Origin: Thalassospira povalilytica
Lineage (GTDB): Bacteria; Pseudomonadota; Alphaproteobacteria; Rhodospirillales; Thalassospiraceae
Reading direction: 5' to 3'
Assembly (NCBI RefSeq): GCF_002844235.1
Contig: NZ_PGTS01000005.1
Location: 124,001 to 188,000, forward strand
DNA: 64,000 nt
The notes beneath the pieces are model-generated. The model made no database searches. It was not told the origin of the DNA and worked only from the letters and a program-made list of their open reading frames with translations. Both the position numbers and the translations under genes were made by a program. The first letter of the stretch is position 1; every line of letters begins with the position of its first letter. Below, in pieces: positions 24,131 through 32,127 of the stretch.

Positions 24131-24709
24131 CTATCCGCGGGCCGATATCAGTGAGAAATCATCAATCGCATGCGGGGTGGATTGCTGGGCATCGGCAAGG
24201 CGGGCTTCGCGAAACTGCTCTTCTGATCGCTTGAACAGATATTCCGCCCTGGCACTGCTTTCGGTCAGTGGCAGGCAAAATTCCGCTGCCAGCCGCGCAA
24301 TCAGGGCCAGATCAAACCACGGTGGAAAACTGCCCTCGGCCAGTCGGGCGACATAGGAAAGATGCGCCGTTTCCCCCGCACACAGCACGGCCCGATCGCG
24401 CAGTTCAAACCGGGTGATTTTCCCGCCCTCATTTTCGAGTGACAGCAACCGGATGAAATCGCGTGGCAGGGCAAACAACGCGCTGCCATCGCCGGGATCG
24501 CGCCCGTCATTCGCCGTTGCCAATCGCGCAAGCCACGCGCCGCGTGCGGCAAACCGCCACGGATAGCTTGCCAGCATCCCGTCGCGGATCGTCGGATAGA
24601 GCAGCCGGGCAATTTCGGCCTCGGCACAGTCTTCGTCAAAGGATGAGACCGGACTTGCCCCGATCATCACCATGGCGCGCGCGCAAAGTGCGATATCACC
24701 GAGTGCCAT
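24131..24709 (-). CDS. tail tubular protein A, T7 gp11-like adaptor
   Basis: A 192-residue gatekeeper ring protein. The start MALGDIALCARAMVMIGASP and the DGMLASYPWRFAARGAWL block (about residues 40-60) match the gp11 family. A helical C-terminus (RLAAEFCLPLTES, then REARLADAQQ) packs on the portal. GCGGAGG lies before ATG 24709. It is separated from the gp12-like gene by about 145 bases that hold no gene, and a hairpin terminator lies just upstream. Confidence 0.85.
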   Translation of the reverse strand: MALGDIALCARAMVMIGASPVSSFDEDCAEAEIARLLYPTIRDGMLASYPWRFAARGAWLARLATANDGRDPGDGSALFALPRDFIRLLSLENEGGKITRFELRDRAVLCAGETAHLSYVARLAEGSFPPWFDLALIARLAAEFCLPLTESSARAEYLFKRSEEQFREARLADAQQSTPHAIDDFSLISARG

Positions 24710-24721
24710 GAAAAAACCTCC

Positions 24722-24753
24722 GCAAAAGAAAACGGAGCCCGGAAATCCGGGCC
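24722..24753 (-). terminator. terminator between collar gene and gp11-like gene
   Basis: GCCCGGA (24737-24743) and TCCGGGC (24746-24752) form a tight stem; on the minus strand it is followed by CTCCGTTTTCTTTT. Confidence 0.75.
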
Positions 24754-24782
24754 CCGCAAGGCTTGTCACTGTCGTGCGACAA

Positions 24783-25370
24783 TCACACCTTGATGATGTA
24801 ATTGATCACCACAAACGGCTGCATGTTGTTGTGCGGCTGATCGCCGCCGGTTGATTTAACTGTCTTGACCGTGCCGCTCGTGTTGAAGTTGAACTGGGTA
24901 TTGCCGCCATTCGCATACACGCCCATCGGCACCGGCAAATCATGGGTGTGCGATGGCATCTCATCGACACTCAGCTGATGCAGCTCCGCACCATCAGCCG
25001 AACCGATGACACGCTCCGTCAGGCCATCGCCCTGACCGGCACCGACCGGAACGCGGCCACGCAGATCGGGAAGCTTGAAACTGCCGGCTGCCTGACCGGT
25101 GCCATAGGTAATACCGATCGCTGAAAACAGGTTTTCGAACTCGCTTGCCAGCAATTCGGAACCGTCACAGATCAAAAATCCATCCGGCGCTACAGCTCCG
25201 GCAAACGGCAACACCGTCGCCACCGGAACCGAACCGCCACCCGACATACCACCGCCAAACAGGGCTTCCAGCGCCTGCAAGAGCTGGGTGTCATCCATGC
25301 GGTCAGGAACAATGTCCGCGGCCAGAACGACATTGAGAACTTCACTTTCAACCGGGCTCAAACACTGCAT
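24783..25370 (-). CDS. phage tail collar domain protein (copy 1)
   Basis: A 195-residue protein. The collar domain begins near VATVLPFAGAVAPDGFLICD and continues with FSAIGITYGTGQAAGSFKLP and DLRGRVPVGAGQ, then a variable loop (MPSHTHDLPV) and the conserved end HNNMQPFVVINYIIKV. The N-terminal 55 residues (MQCLSPVESEVLNVVLAADI and following) are shared with the next gene and probably form the virion-attachment part. ATG 25370 follows GGAG. Collar-domain proteins form fibre tips or receptor-binding caps. Confidence 0.85.
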   Translation of the reverse strand: MQCLSPVESEVLNVVLAADIVPDRMDDTQLLQALEALFGGGMSGGGSVPVATVLPFAGAVAPDGFLICDGSELLASEFENLFSAIGITYGTGQAAGSFKLPDLRGRVPVGAGQGDGLTERVIGSADGAELHQLSVDEMPSHTHDLPVPMGVYANGGNTQFNFNTSGTVKTVKSTGGDQPHNNMQPFVVINYIIKV

Positions 25371-25391
25371 ATGAATTCTCCAATCGTGGGG

Positions 25392-25425
25392 CAAAAAGAA
25401 CCCCGGCAAGCAACGCCTGCCGGGG
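25392..25425 (-). terminator. terminator between the two collar genes
   Basis: CCCCGGCA (25401-25408) pairs with TGCCGGGG (25418-25425); on the minus strand TTCTTTTTGC follows. Confidence 0.8.
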
Positions 25426-25448
25426 CGGGAAAAGTTGAAGACCGACGC

Positions 25449-26054
25449 TTACTGACTTGTCGCAGCCGTCGGATAGAACGCCTTGATCGCATAGGTCATC
25501 GCCACGTTGCGCGGACGAAAACGATAAGCCGTGCTGTTTGAATTTGAATAGTCATTGCCGGAATAGTTGGTACTAGTGGACCACGAATACGTTTCGTCAG
25601 CGTCCTGTACATTGACCCAAAGGTTCGAAGTCACCATTCGGTTAAGACCAGTTGCCGTCTGTGCTGACCCAAACACACGACCCGCATCCACACCGCGACC
25701 ATCATCAAAGCCACGGACGAATTCGCCGCGAAGATCCGGGAGATTGAAGGTGGAAATCTCGTCGCCGGCACCCCAGACGGTGCCAATCGCGGCAAACAGA
25801 TCGGCATAGTCGGTGCGCGAGATGGCCGAGCCATCACAGACCAGCCAGCCTTCCGGGGCCGTCGGCATGGCGAATGCCGAGACCGTGCCGATTTCGCTGC
25901 CAATGATAACGGTGTTACCACCGCCATTGCCGTCGCCGGAAATCAGGGTATTGATCGCCTGAAGCAGCTGGGTTTTGTCATCGCAATCGGGCCAGATGCC
26001 GGCCCCCTGAATGACATTGAGGATTTCACATTCGACCGGGGTAGTACCCTGCAT
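25449..26054 (-). CDS. phage tail collar domain protein (copy 2)
   Basis: A 201-residue paralogue of copy 1. The N-terminal half is alike (MQGTTPVECEILNVIQGAGI, then APEGWLVCDGSAISRTDYAD and FNLPDLRGEFVRGFDDGRG), while the C-terminal third diverges completely into a Ser/Asn/Tyr-rich stretch (STSTNYSGNDYSNSNSTAYR) before the RPRNVAMTYAIKA end. That pattern suggests receptor diversification. AAGGAG precedes ATG 26054, and each copy has its own upstream terminator. Confidence 0.85.
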   Translation of the reverse strand: MQGTTPVECEILNVIQGAGIWPDCDDKTQLLQAINTLISGDGNGGGNTVIIGSEIGTVSAFAMPTAPEGWLVCDGSAISRTDYADLFAAIGTVWGAGDEISTFNLPDLRGEFVRGFDDGRGVDAGRVFGSAQTATGLNRMVTSNLWVNVQDADETYSWSTSTNYSGNDYSNSNSTAYRFRPRNVAMTYAIKAFYPTAATSQ

Positions 26055-26072
26055 GGGCAGTCTCCTTGCTTG

Positions 26073-26108
26073 GAAAAAGAAAACCCCGATGGCCGATACC
26101 ACCGGGGT
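26073..26108 (-). terminator. terminator between the 91-residue protein gene and collar copy 2
   Basis: ACCCCGG and CCGGGGT arms (about 26083-26089 and 26102-26108) with a 12-base loop; TTTTCTTTTTCC follows on the minus strand. Confidence 0.75.
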
Positions 26109-26143
26109 CACGTCGAGGGAGGAAGATGGAAAAAGATGTTGGC

Positions 26144-26419
26144 TCAGTCGGTATTGGACGTGCCGACCGCGGTCATGTCACGGACATCAACGCCCGCCGC
26201 ACCGGAACTTGCGACCACGAACAGGCCGCCCGACATGGTGGCGTCGCGATTGGTGTTGGCGATGATGAAATCGCCGACGCGCAGCATGTCGCGCGCATCG
26301 GCAAAATAGCCCGATGTATCAACATCGGCGGCAAGATCGGGGGTGATGTAATGCCAAAGGGTAAAACCGTTGGCATAGGCCAGAACACTGAGGTTTCTGG
26401 CTTTGAAACCTTCTGCCAT
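26144..26419 (-). CDS. small phage virion-like protein downstream of capsid gene
   Basis: A 91-residue protein with alternating beta-like segments (FTLWHYITPD, VGDFIIANTNRDATMSGGLF). A strong AGGAG ribosome site lies before ATG 26419. Genes of this size next to the capsid gene often encode head decoration or stabilising proteins; that role is inferred from position. It is 61 bases after the capsid stop. Confidence 0.7.
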   Translation of the reverse strand: MAEGFKARNLSVLAYANGFTLWHYITPDLAADVDTSGYFADARDMLRVGDFIIANTNRDATMSGGLFVVASSGAAGVDVRDMTAVGTSNTD

Positions 26420-26480
26420 TCAGGGGCTCCTGTGTTTTTCAATGGTAAGAAAAGTTAAGGTTGCTAACGCACCTGACGAC

Positions 26481-27296
26481 CTATTCCTTGGCCTGCAGGC
26501 AGGTCACGCCATCCCCGTCAACAAGGGCCGCTCCCTGGCTCATGGAGTTATTGACGAAATGGGCCGCATGATCGCCATGCCAGGTGATATCGGACTGCAC
26601 TTCGGACCCGATGGCATGGCCAATCGCGGTACGGTGATACCAGAAACAGGACCGAATGCCGCTTGCCACCGGAAGGCCCGAATGCGGCATCCATAGTGTC
26701 CCGAGCCATCGTTTGGCCTGCGTCCCCTTCCACGGAAGGTCATCATCCCCGATATAATCGGCATTGGAAAATTCATCGATCTGAAGCAGTTCCGACCACT
26801 GTTTCCAGCCGACAATCGCATAACGCTGCCCGTCATCGGGGACATCACGTTCGCCAAGGCCTTCGAATGCCATCATGACTTTTTCAAGTGTCATGCCCTC
26901 GGCATTATCGGGGATCAGATCATCGGTCTGCACCAGGGCATTGATGATCAGTTCGTCGGTTTTGCGGCCCAGCGCATAGGCCCCGGCATTGGCCAGAACC
27001 ATCTTTTCATCATGGTTGATTTTAAGTTCATCAAGCGCATCAACCCAGTCCCCGGCATAGTAATCACGCAAATCGCAGCGCACCGCTTCGTGATCGACAT
27101 TCATCACCGGCACCTTGCCATGGCGGGCCTTGGTGGTTGCCGTGCCCTTGCCAACTTTCTGGAAAACCGTGGTGGCGCCTTTGACCGCGTTCTTGACCCG
27201 CACCGTATTGCGCAGTTTCGAGCCCATGCGCTGATAGGCCTGATGCACATCGGCCTGAAAATGATCAATGAAACTTTGATCGATCGTATCGCTCAT
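26481..27296 (-). CDS. phage major capsid protein
   Basis: A 271-residue coat protein. It lacks a long delta domain; recognisable parts are VFQKVGKGTATTKARHGKVP near residues 45-65, the DYYAGDWVDALDELKINHDE spine-helix region (about 78-97), and ETYALGRKTDELI-like AYALGRKTDELIINAL. I recognise it as a phage capsid protein by these and by its place after the scaffold. ATG 27296 follows AGGGGG at about 11 bases. Copy number demands high expression. Confidence 0.85.
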   Translation of the reverse strand: MSDTIDQSFIDHFQADVHQAYQRMGSKLRNTVRVKNAVKGATTVFQKVGKGTATTKARHGKVPVMNVDHEAVRCDLRDYYAGDWVDALDELKINHDEKMVLANAGAYALGRKTDELIINALVQTDDLIPDNAEGMTLEKVMMAFEGLGERDVPDDGQRYAIVGWKQWSELLQIDEFSNADYIGDDDLPWKGTQAKRWLGTLWMPHSGLPVASGIRSCFWYHRTAIGHAIGSEVQSDITWHGDHAAHFVNNSMSQGAALVDGDGVTCLQAKE

Positions 27297-27433
27297 TATC
27301 ACTAACCCCCTGTATCAAATGTGAGATATCCCAAAACAGGATCCGTGGAATTCATGATCGGGACACACGGCCCCGATCACCAAAGGCATCTGCCCGTGAT
27401 GTTGTTTTCACCCCCGTCAAAGCAGGTAACTGA

Positions 27434-28135
27434 TCAGGTATTGTTAAGACGGGCGAACCCCGCCTGGACTTCGGCAATCAGGGCCGGATCACGATCCCGC
27501 CAATAGCGCGGATCATTCATCTTGGCCCGGATTTCCGATCGCAAATCGGACGGATCACCATCGCCGCCCCCCTGTCCCAGACGGGCCTCACCGGCCTGTG
27601 TCATCATGCGATGAAGGGCCAGCACCCCGTCACGGGTCTGACAGAGCGTATCAAATGCCGCATCGGGCAAATTGGCCCGCCCCCATTGTTCGATCCGCGG
27701 GGCCAGCTTTTGCCATTGCGCCGCACCGCCAAATTGCTGGGCAAGGGCCGCGCGATCGGCTGCCCGCCGGGTTGCCTGATCCATATCGGCCATCATCGGA
27801 CCCAGGATTTCACCAGCCAGATCATAAACCAGCTGGGCCTGATCATTGCTGAACCCGGCCGCATGCAATCGCGCATTCAGATCGGCATCCACACCGCCAA
27901 GCACATCATCGACCGAAATCACATAATCCTCGGCACTGGCAGGAACATCCGGAACACCTGACCCATCGGGCAAATCTTGCGGTCCATCCACCAATAGCCC
28001 CGCATTGGCCGGGTCTGTTTGCGGGCTCAAACTTTGTGATGCGGAAACGTCGGTTGCGCCGGAACCGGCATCCGAACCGTTATCGGAAACATCATTCCTT
28101 TCGGGCATCCGGGTGTGTGATGCTGCGTCAGTCAT
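27434..28135 (-). CDS. phage capsid scaffolding protein (T7 gp9-like)
   Basis: A 233-residue acidic protein. The N-terminal 70 residues are disordered (Asp/Gly/Ser/Pro-rich), followed by helices (YVISVDDVLGGVDADL, AQLVYDLAGEILGPMM) and a basic, Arg-rich C-terminus (SEIRAKMNDPRYWRDRDPAL) of the type that binds coat protein. The YWRDRDPALIAEVQAGFARL end is typical of podoviral scaffolds. It starts 4 bases inside the Bbp19-like stop and precedes the capsid gene, as T7 gene 9 precedes gene 10. Confidence 0.75.
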   Translation of the reverse strand: MTDAASHTRMPERNDVSDNGSDAGSGATDVSASQSLSPQTDPANAGLLVDGPQDLPDGSGVPDVPASAEDYVISVDDVLGGVDADLNARLHAAGFSNDQAQLVYDLAGEILGPMMADMDQATRRAADRAALAQQFGGAAQWQKLAPRIEQWGRANLPDAAFDTLCQTRDGVLALHRMMTQAGEARLGQGGGDGDPSDLRSEIRAKMNDPRYWRDRDPALIAEVQAGFARLNNT

Positions 28136-28392
28136 CTGCGATTTCCCCCTTTTATCTCGGTCCTGGCAAGACGTTTGATCTGCAAGACCAGTGCCCTTTG
28201 TCCTTCGCGCATCCAGATCGCACTGGCCGGTGCATCCGGGCCAAGGGCGGTTTGCAGGATCTGACGTTCAAGTTCACGGATGACCTTTTGCCCGGCGTCA
28301 CAGGCAAAGCACGATTGCCAGTGATCGCGCCCATCTTCTGCCAATCCGTCATCTTGCGGTTCGAACCAGTCCCAGCCATTGAGGCGGCTCAT
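28132..28392 (-). CDS. Bbp19-like phage protein
   Basis: An 86-residue protein resembling the Bbp19 family of podoviruses: CFACDAGQKVIRELERQIL, then the conserved MREGQRALVLQIKRL. Function in the virion is not established; the family gene normally sits between portal and scaffold, as here. Overlaps: 4 bases with the portal stop and 4 with the scaffold start, so the three are translationally coupled. Confidence 0.65.
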   Translation of the reverse strand: MSRLNGWDWFEPQDDGLAEDGRDHWQSCFACDAGQKVIRELERQILQTALGPDAPASAIWMREGQRALVLQIKRLARTEIKGGNRR

Positions 28393-30026
28393 ACCAGTTC
28401 CTCCGTCACAAGCGCGGGTAAGGCAGGCTTTAACAAATGGTCGGGCACGCCAAACTGATCGGCAAGCCAGCGCACCATCACCGGCAGATCGACCTCGCCC
28501 AGCGCATCGGGGCCAAGGGTTGCGATCCGCGATAACCAGTCAAGCGCCTGCCCAGCCTGCACCCGTCTTGGCAATTGTGCCAATGGTGCGGAATGGCGCA
28601 AAACCACCACATCACCGTCAATCGGAATGTCGGGCAATTCCCCGGTTCGGGTCAGGATATAAAGCGCCCGCCGGATCAACGGATAAAGCAGTTCCGCCTG
28701 CAACCGGCCATAGGTCGCCCCCAGAAGCCGGGCATTTTCCGATGCCCGTTCAAGCACCTCGGTCGCGGTCATGCCCGGTTGACCTACCTGTCCCAACCGG
28801 TCGGCCAGAAGGCATCGACGAATGCGATCGCGCAAATCCGACAACACCAGATCGGACACATCAAACCGGCCCGGCGCATCAAGCGGCTTAAGGCCCGCTG
28901 ACCCGACGGCCTTGGGGATGATGCTTCCGGGGATCAGGCGAATGGTGGCGGGATTAAGTACCCCGTCATCATCGGCCTGCCAGATGCCGGTCACCGCGAT
29001 CGACGCGTTTTTAAGCACCAGCTCAACCACCTTGTTCGCGGTCTTGATATCAGGAAGCGCCTTCATCACCGGCGATCTGCCATAAATCTCGCCCGGGGCC
29101 TTCATCCAGCGAAAGGCGATATAGGGCGATACATCAAACTGCCCGCGATAGATCAGATCACCGTGCGATGCGCCGCCTTCTTCGCGAAAGACACAAATAT
29201 CGTATCCCGATTGCCCGGTTGCTGCCGGAATAACCGCCTCGATCACGGCAAAGCGTTTCTGGCTGTCGGCATCGTCCCGCGCGGTTTCACGTTCGGGCAT
29301 ATTTACCGCATCGGGCCAGTTGGTTCTGATTTCGTCGCGGGTCAGTGACAATTTGCGAAATACCGCATCCATCTTGCCATCTGATCGTTCTTCAAACGCC
29401 AGATCGCGCAACGGTACTGCGGTAAAGCGAAAGGCCGACGGGCTGTGCAGATCGGCCTTTTCAAGGCGCAGGCACGCCGTTCCCGCCGTCACCAGATCCA
29501 GAAAGGCCTGATGCATTTCGACCGCAAAGTTTGACCGGTCAAAATGCCCCTGAAGAATACGGACCGCGCGGCCAAGCTGTTCGGTCAGAACCTGTCGATC
29601 ATCACCGGGAACATTGCCCCCCGGTTCCAGATCAAACCAGCCACCGGCCGGCGGGGTGATTTCGGCCATCAAACTTGCGGCAAGCTGTTCGACTGCGTCG
29701 GGAGCAGTTGCATCAAAAACCCGGTCAAGGCGCTTGCCCCCGCTTGTCTGTTCGGCCGCGCCATTGCGTTGCGGCAGGGCAAATTCATAACATTCCTGCC
29801 AATGGGATAACCAGTTGCGCCGTCTTGCCACCGCCTTCTGATACCGGTTGCGCAGGCCGGAAATACTGATCTGTCCGCCGCCGTTGTTACCCGCATCCGA
29901 ACCGGCCCCGGACATATGCCCCAGGCCCGGGTCATCGGCCAAACCGGCATTCGCGGTTGCGTTGCTGTGCGTGGCTGGCGGCACCGCCCGGGCCCGCCGT
30001 CCTACATGTCGCGATCTTTTTGCCAT
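28389..30026 (-). CDS. phage portal protein (podoviral head-tail connector)
   Basis: A 545-residue portal of the T7 gp8-like connector family. A basic, disordered N-terminus (about 55 residues) is followed by LRNRYQKAVARRRNWLSHWQ, then LMAEITPPAGGWFDLEPGG and IYGRSPVMKALPDIKTANKV near residues 310-330, and the long C-terminal helix region with RLQAELLYPLIRRALYIL. It forms the dodecamer through which DNA enters and leaves. Its start is 3 bases after the stop of the 79-residue protein gene. Confidence 0.9.
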   Translation of the reverse strand: MAKRSRHVGRRARAVPPATHSNATANAGLADDPGLGHMSGAGSDAGNNGGGQISISGLRNRYQKAVARRRNWLSHWQECYEFALPQRNGAAEQTSGGKRLDRVFDATAPDAVEQLAASLMAEITPPAGGWFDLEPGGNVPGDDRQVLTEQLGRAVRILQGHFDRSNFAVEMHQAFLDLVTAGTACLRLEKADLHSPSAFRFTAVPLRDLAFEERSDGKMDAVFRKLSLTRDEIRTNWPDAVNMPERETARDDADSQKRFAVIEAVIPAATGQSGYDICVFREEGGASHGDLIYRGQFDVSPYIAFRWMKAPGEIYGRSPVMKALPDIKTANKVVELVLKNASIAVTGIWQADDDGVLNPATIRLIPGSIIPKAVGSAGLKPLDAPGRFDVSDLVLSDLRDRIRRCLLADRLGQVGQPGMTATEVLERASENARLLGATYGRLQAELLYPLIRRALYILTRTGELPDIPIDGDVVVLRHSAPLAQLPRRVQAGQALDWLSRIATLGPDALGEVDLPVMVRWLADQFGVPDHLLKPALPALVTEELV

Positions 30027-30028
30027 CC

Positions 30029-30268
30029 CTATTCCCCCAACAGATTTTTGCCACCACCAAGCCCGCTGATCCGGTCATTCAAAAGACCGCGAAAACTTGT
30101 AGTGATCAGGCTCGAACGCCCATATCGCCGCCGTTCAAGGGCTTCCTTGCGGGCGTCGCTGGCCGCTGTTTCGGCACTGGCTTGCGTATCGGTCCCGGTT
30201 TCACTGCTGGTTGCTGCGACCGGGTTGCCAAACGCTGTTGGCTTTGGCGTTGAAAACAGGCTTCCCAT
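30029..30268 (-). CDS. small phage protein upstream of portal
   Basis: A 79-residue protein. ATG 30268 follows GGAGACC; an in-frame extension upstream would cross a repeat-rich non-coding stretch and is rejected. Low-complexity Thr/Ala/Ser region (residues 10-45), then RKEALERRRYGRSSLITTSF and NDRISGLGGGKNLLG, a basic tail that resembles small proteins preceding portals in related alphaproteobacterial phages. Function unknown. Confidence 0.6.
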   Translation of the reverse strand: MGSLFSTPKPTAFGNPVAATSSETGTDTQASAETAASDARKEALERRRYGRSSLITTSFRGLLNDRISGLGGGKNLLGE

Positions 30269-30456
30269 TGCGGTCTCCGGATTTTGAAGTTTGGTGATGG
30301 TTGCAAACATGCATGTTGCACCGTCCCCAGCGTTTGCGGGGATGAGCGCGCCCAAAACAGTTGCGCGAAGGGAACGAAGACCCGCCCGCAAAGGAGCAAA
30401 GCCCGATCCAGAATCTTGTGACCAAAATCTTGCAGCCAAAAGCATGCGGCCAAACA

Positions 30457-30490
30457 CAAAAACGCCCGCAAGGGTCGGAACCCTGCGGGC
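30457..30490 (-). terminator. terminator after the papain-like protein gene
   Basis: CCCGCAAGGGT (30465-30475) and ACCCTGCGGG (30480-30489) pair with one bulge; on the minus strand CGTTTTTG follows. Confidence 0.7.
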
Positions 30491-30538
30491 GCAGTTCTGG
30501 CGTTGATTTGTTTCTTATAGCACCACAGAAAGAACAAA

Positions 30539-31075
30539 TCAAGAACATTTTTCAGAAAAATAAACCTGCCCCGTTCCGGCCGCCTGTTCACCTTGTTGCA
30601 ACAGATATCGGTAAAGCTGCCAGGGCGTGACAATCCAGAAGGCCGAAATGCCCAGCAACCGCTTGACCAGCTCCACACAGCTCATCGGGCCGAACCGGAC
30701 CTTGCGTGTGACGATTTGCGGGTAATGCGCCCAGATGCAATGATGCCCGATCCCGCGGTAATAGGCTGCCGGATCAAAGATCGGGGAATAGCACCAGCTT
30801 TCGCATTTCACCCGGTGGCTTTGCGGATCAAGACAGATCCATTCCCCGGCCCGCAGCCCCGATACCAGAACGAAACAATGGCGAAATCCGGGTTTCAGCA
30901 TCCGCAAGAACCGCTTTTCCGGGGCATCGGCAAACACCACCAGAACCGATACTTCGCGCTCGGATGTGGATTGGCTAACCCATTGATCAAGCGGCGTTCC
31001 CGCATCTGCGCGCCCGTCAATTGACGCGCCGGACATCCCGGCCGTCCGGGCCTGTTCAAAAATCAGATCCCGCAT
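30539..31075 (-). CDS. phage-cluster protein, possible permuted NlpC/P60-like (papain-fold) enzyme
   Basis: A 178-residue protein. A His in PGFRHCFVLVSG (about residue 66) precedes a Trp-Ile-Cys-Leu-Asp strand, and a Cys in GPMSCVELVKRLLGI (about residue 132) starts a helix. His-before-Cys order with the Cys at a helix start is what circularly permuted NlpC/P60 or YiiX/LRAT-like enzymes show. If so, it would act on peptidoglycan or lipids. The fold assignment is inference from motif order. It overlaps the upstream gene by 13 bases. Confidence 0.55.
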   Translation of the reverse strand: MRDLIFEQARTAGMSGASIDGRADAGTPLDQWVSQSTSEREVSVLVVFADAPEKRFLRMLKPGFRHCFVLVSGLRAGEWICLDPQSHRVKCESWCYSPIFDPAAYYRGIGHHCIWAHYPQIVTRKVRFGPMSCVELVKRLLGISAFWIVTPWQLYRYLLQQGEQAAGTGQVYFSEKCS

Positions 31076-31503
31076 GGTGACAAATCCCCGCCCAGTTCGA
31101 CCATCACCTCGTCATGATGGAAATCCTCATCCCGGCGGCGCGTCACAATGCCCCGGCTGATCAGCACATTTTCAAGCGCCGCCATCGCATGGCGCCACAG
31201 ACCATCCTTGCCCTTTTCGCGTGGATCACGGGGATCGGGTTCGCGTTCGACCAGCCCGAAATATTCCAGCACCTGCAAATGCCGGTCGGTCAATGTTCCG
31301 GCCTGTTTCAGACGCATCACCGCATTATAGACATCATCGGGATCGCATGGACGGACCACCTCGCCGGCATCGGCCACCACGCGCGCCCCTTCGATCCGTG
31401 CGGTTTGACATCGCACGAACCAGAACCACGCCTGCCGGGCACTGGCAAAGGGCGTAATTTCACGTTCTGACAATGGTTTGGGAAAAAGTCGTTGTTCGGT
31501 CAC
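31063..31503 (-). CDS. head gene of the phage cluster, hypothetical protein
   Basis: A 146-residue protein. I start it at GTG 31503 because AGGAGG lies 5 bases upstream; an in-frame extension to 31713 lacks a ribosome site. Conserved-looking blocks: LFPKPLSEREITPFASARQA, then PCDPDDVYNAVMRLKQAGTL, HLQVLEYFGLVEREPDPRDP and WRHAMAALENVLISRGIV. The helical middle resembles a winged-helix arrangement, but no domain is assigned. It is the first gene of the minus-strand cluster and may regulate it. Confidence 0.65.
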   Translation of the reverse strand: MTEQRLFPKPLSEREITPFASARQAWFWFVRCQTARIEGARVVADAGEVVRPCDPDDVYNAVMRLKQAGTLTDRHLQVLEYFGLVEREPDPRDPREKGKDGLWRHAMAALENVLISRGIVTRRRDEDFHHDEVMVELGGDLSPCGI

Positions 31504-32127
31504 GTCGCCCTCCTGCTTGCTGAATTCTCCTTGCAACGCCGACCATGCAATCCCCCGGGTGCCGTCCCAGACCCGTGCCGAACCCCTGATCGGGCCGTAA
31601 CCGGCCTGAAAAAGGCAAAGACATCCCATCGCACGCACAAAACGTGCGCGTCGCATCGATGGATACAGGTTTGTGATTTCCCCACAGACGGTCAAACCGC
31701 CCAATTCCGGCAACGGTTCAAGCCCGTTGCATTTTCAAAGCTGCCCCTGTCCGTCAGATCGACAGTTCAGCCCCTATTTCTGGATGCAGTTCCGGTGTTG
31801 ATGCACAAGCTATAATCCCTTTTTGTTCTCATTGTAAAGGATTAATTTCCTATTCAAAAGAACAGACTCCACTACCGGATCGGAAATAGCGACGCCCGCA
31901 AGTCCATCAACCTGTTGAAATCAAGATGAAATTTCCCGCTCCGCCAAAAACCCAAAGAAAGGCAAGGAAAGGCATCATATCGGACATTCGTACAGACAGG
32001 TGCGGCACAGGCAATCAAACCCGGCTTGCGGATCTGCAAGCTTGGGCTGGGCGTCGCCTTCTAAATCTCGATTTGATGTAGCTTGTATGCGACACTTGCG
32101 TGGGAAACCATGTCAGGCGGGGCAGTT
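31504..32127. other. gene-free region upstream of the phage cluster
   Basis: About 620 bases between the head of the minus-strand cluster and a plus-strand lipoprotein gene. Holds a candidate minus-strand promoter (31810-31838) and AT-rich sequence at 31810-31960. No integrase, attachment-site duplication or tRNA is seen. Short frames here have no coding support. Confidence 0.5.
31810..31838 (-). promoter_or_regulatory. candidate promoter for the phage cluster
   Basis: On the minus strand TTTACA and TTATAG are spaced by 17 bases, about 310 bases before the GTG start of the first cluster gene. Sigma70-like, moderate match; no operator recognised around it. Confidence 0.35.

Noticed and set aside
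13000-32000. Integrated prophage with att sites
   Set aside because: I found no integrase, no tRNA at either edge and no obvious direct repeat flanking the cluster by eye; a computed search of both flanks would be decisive.
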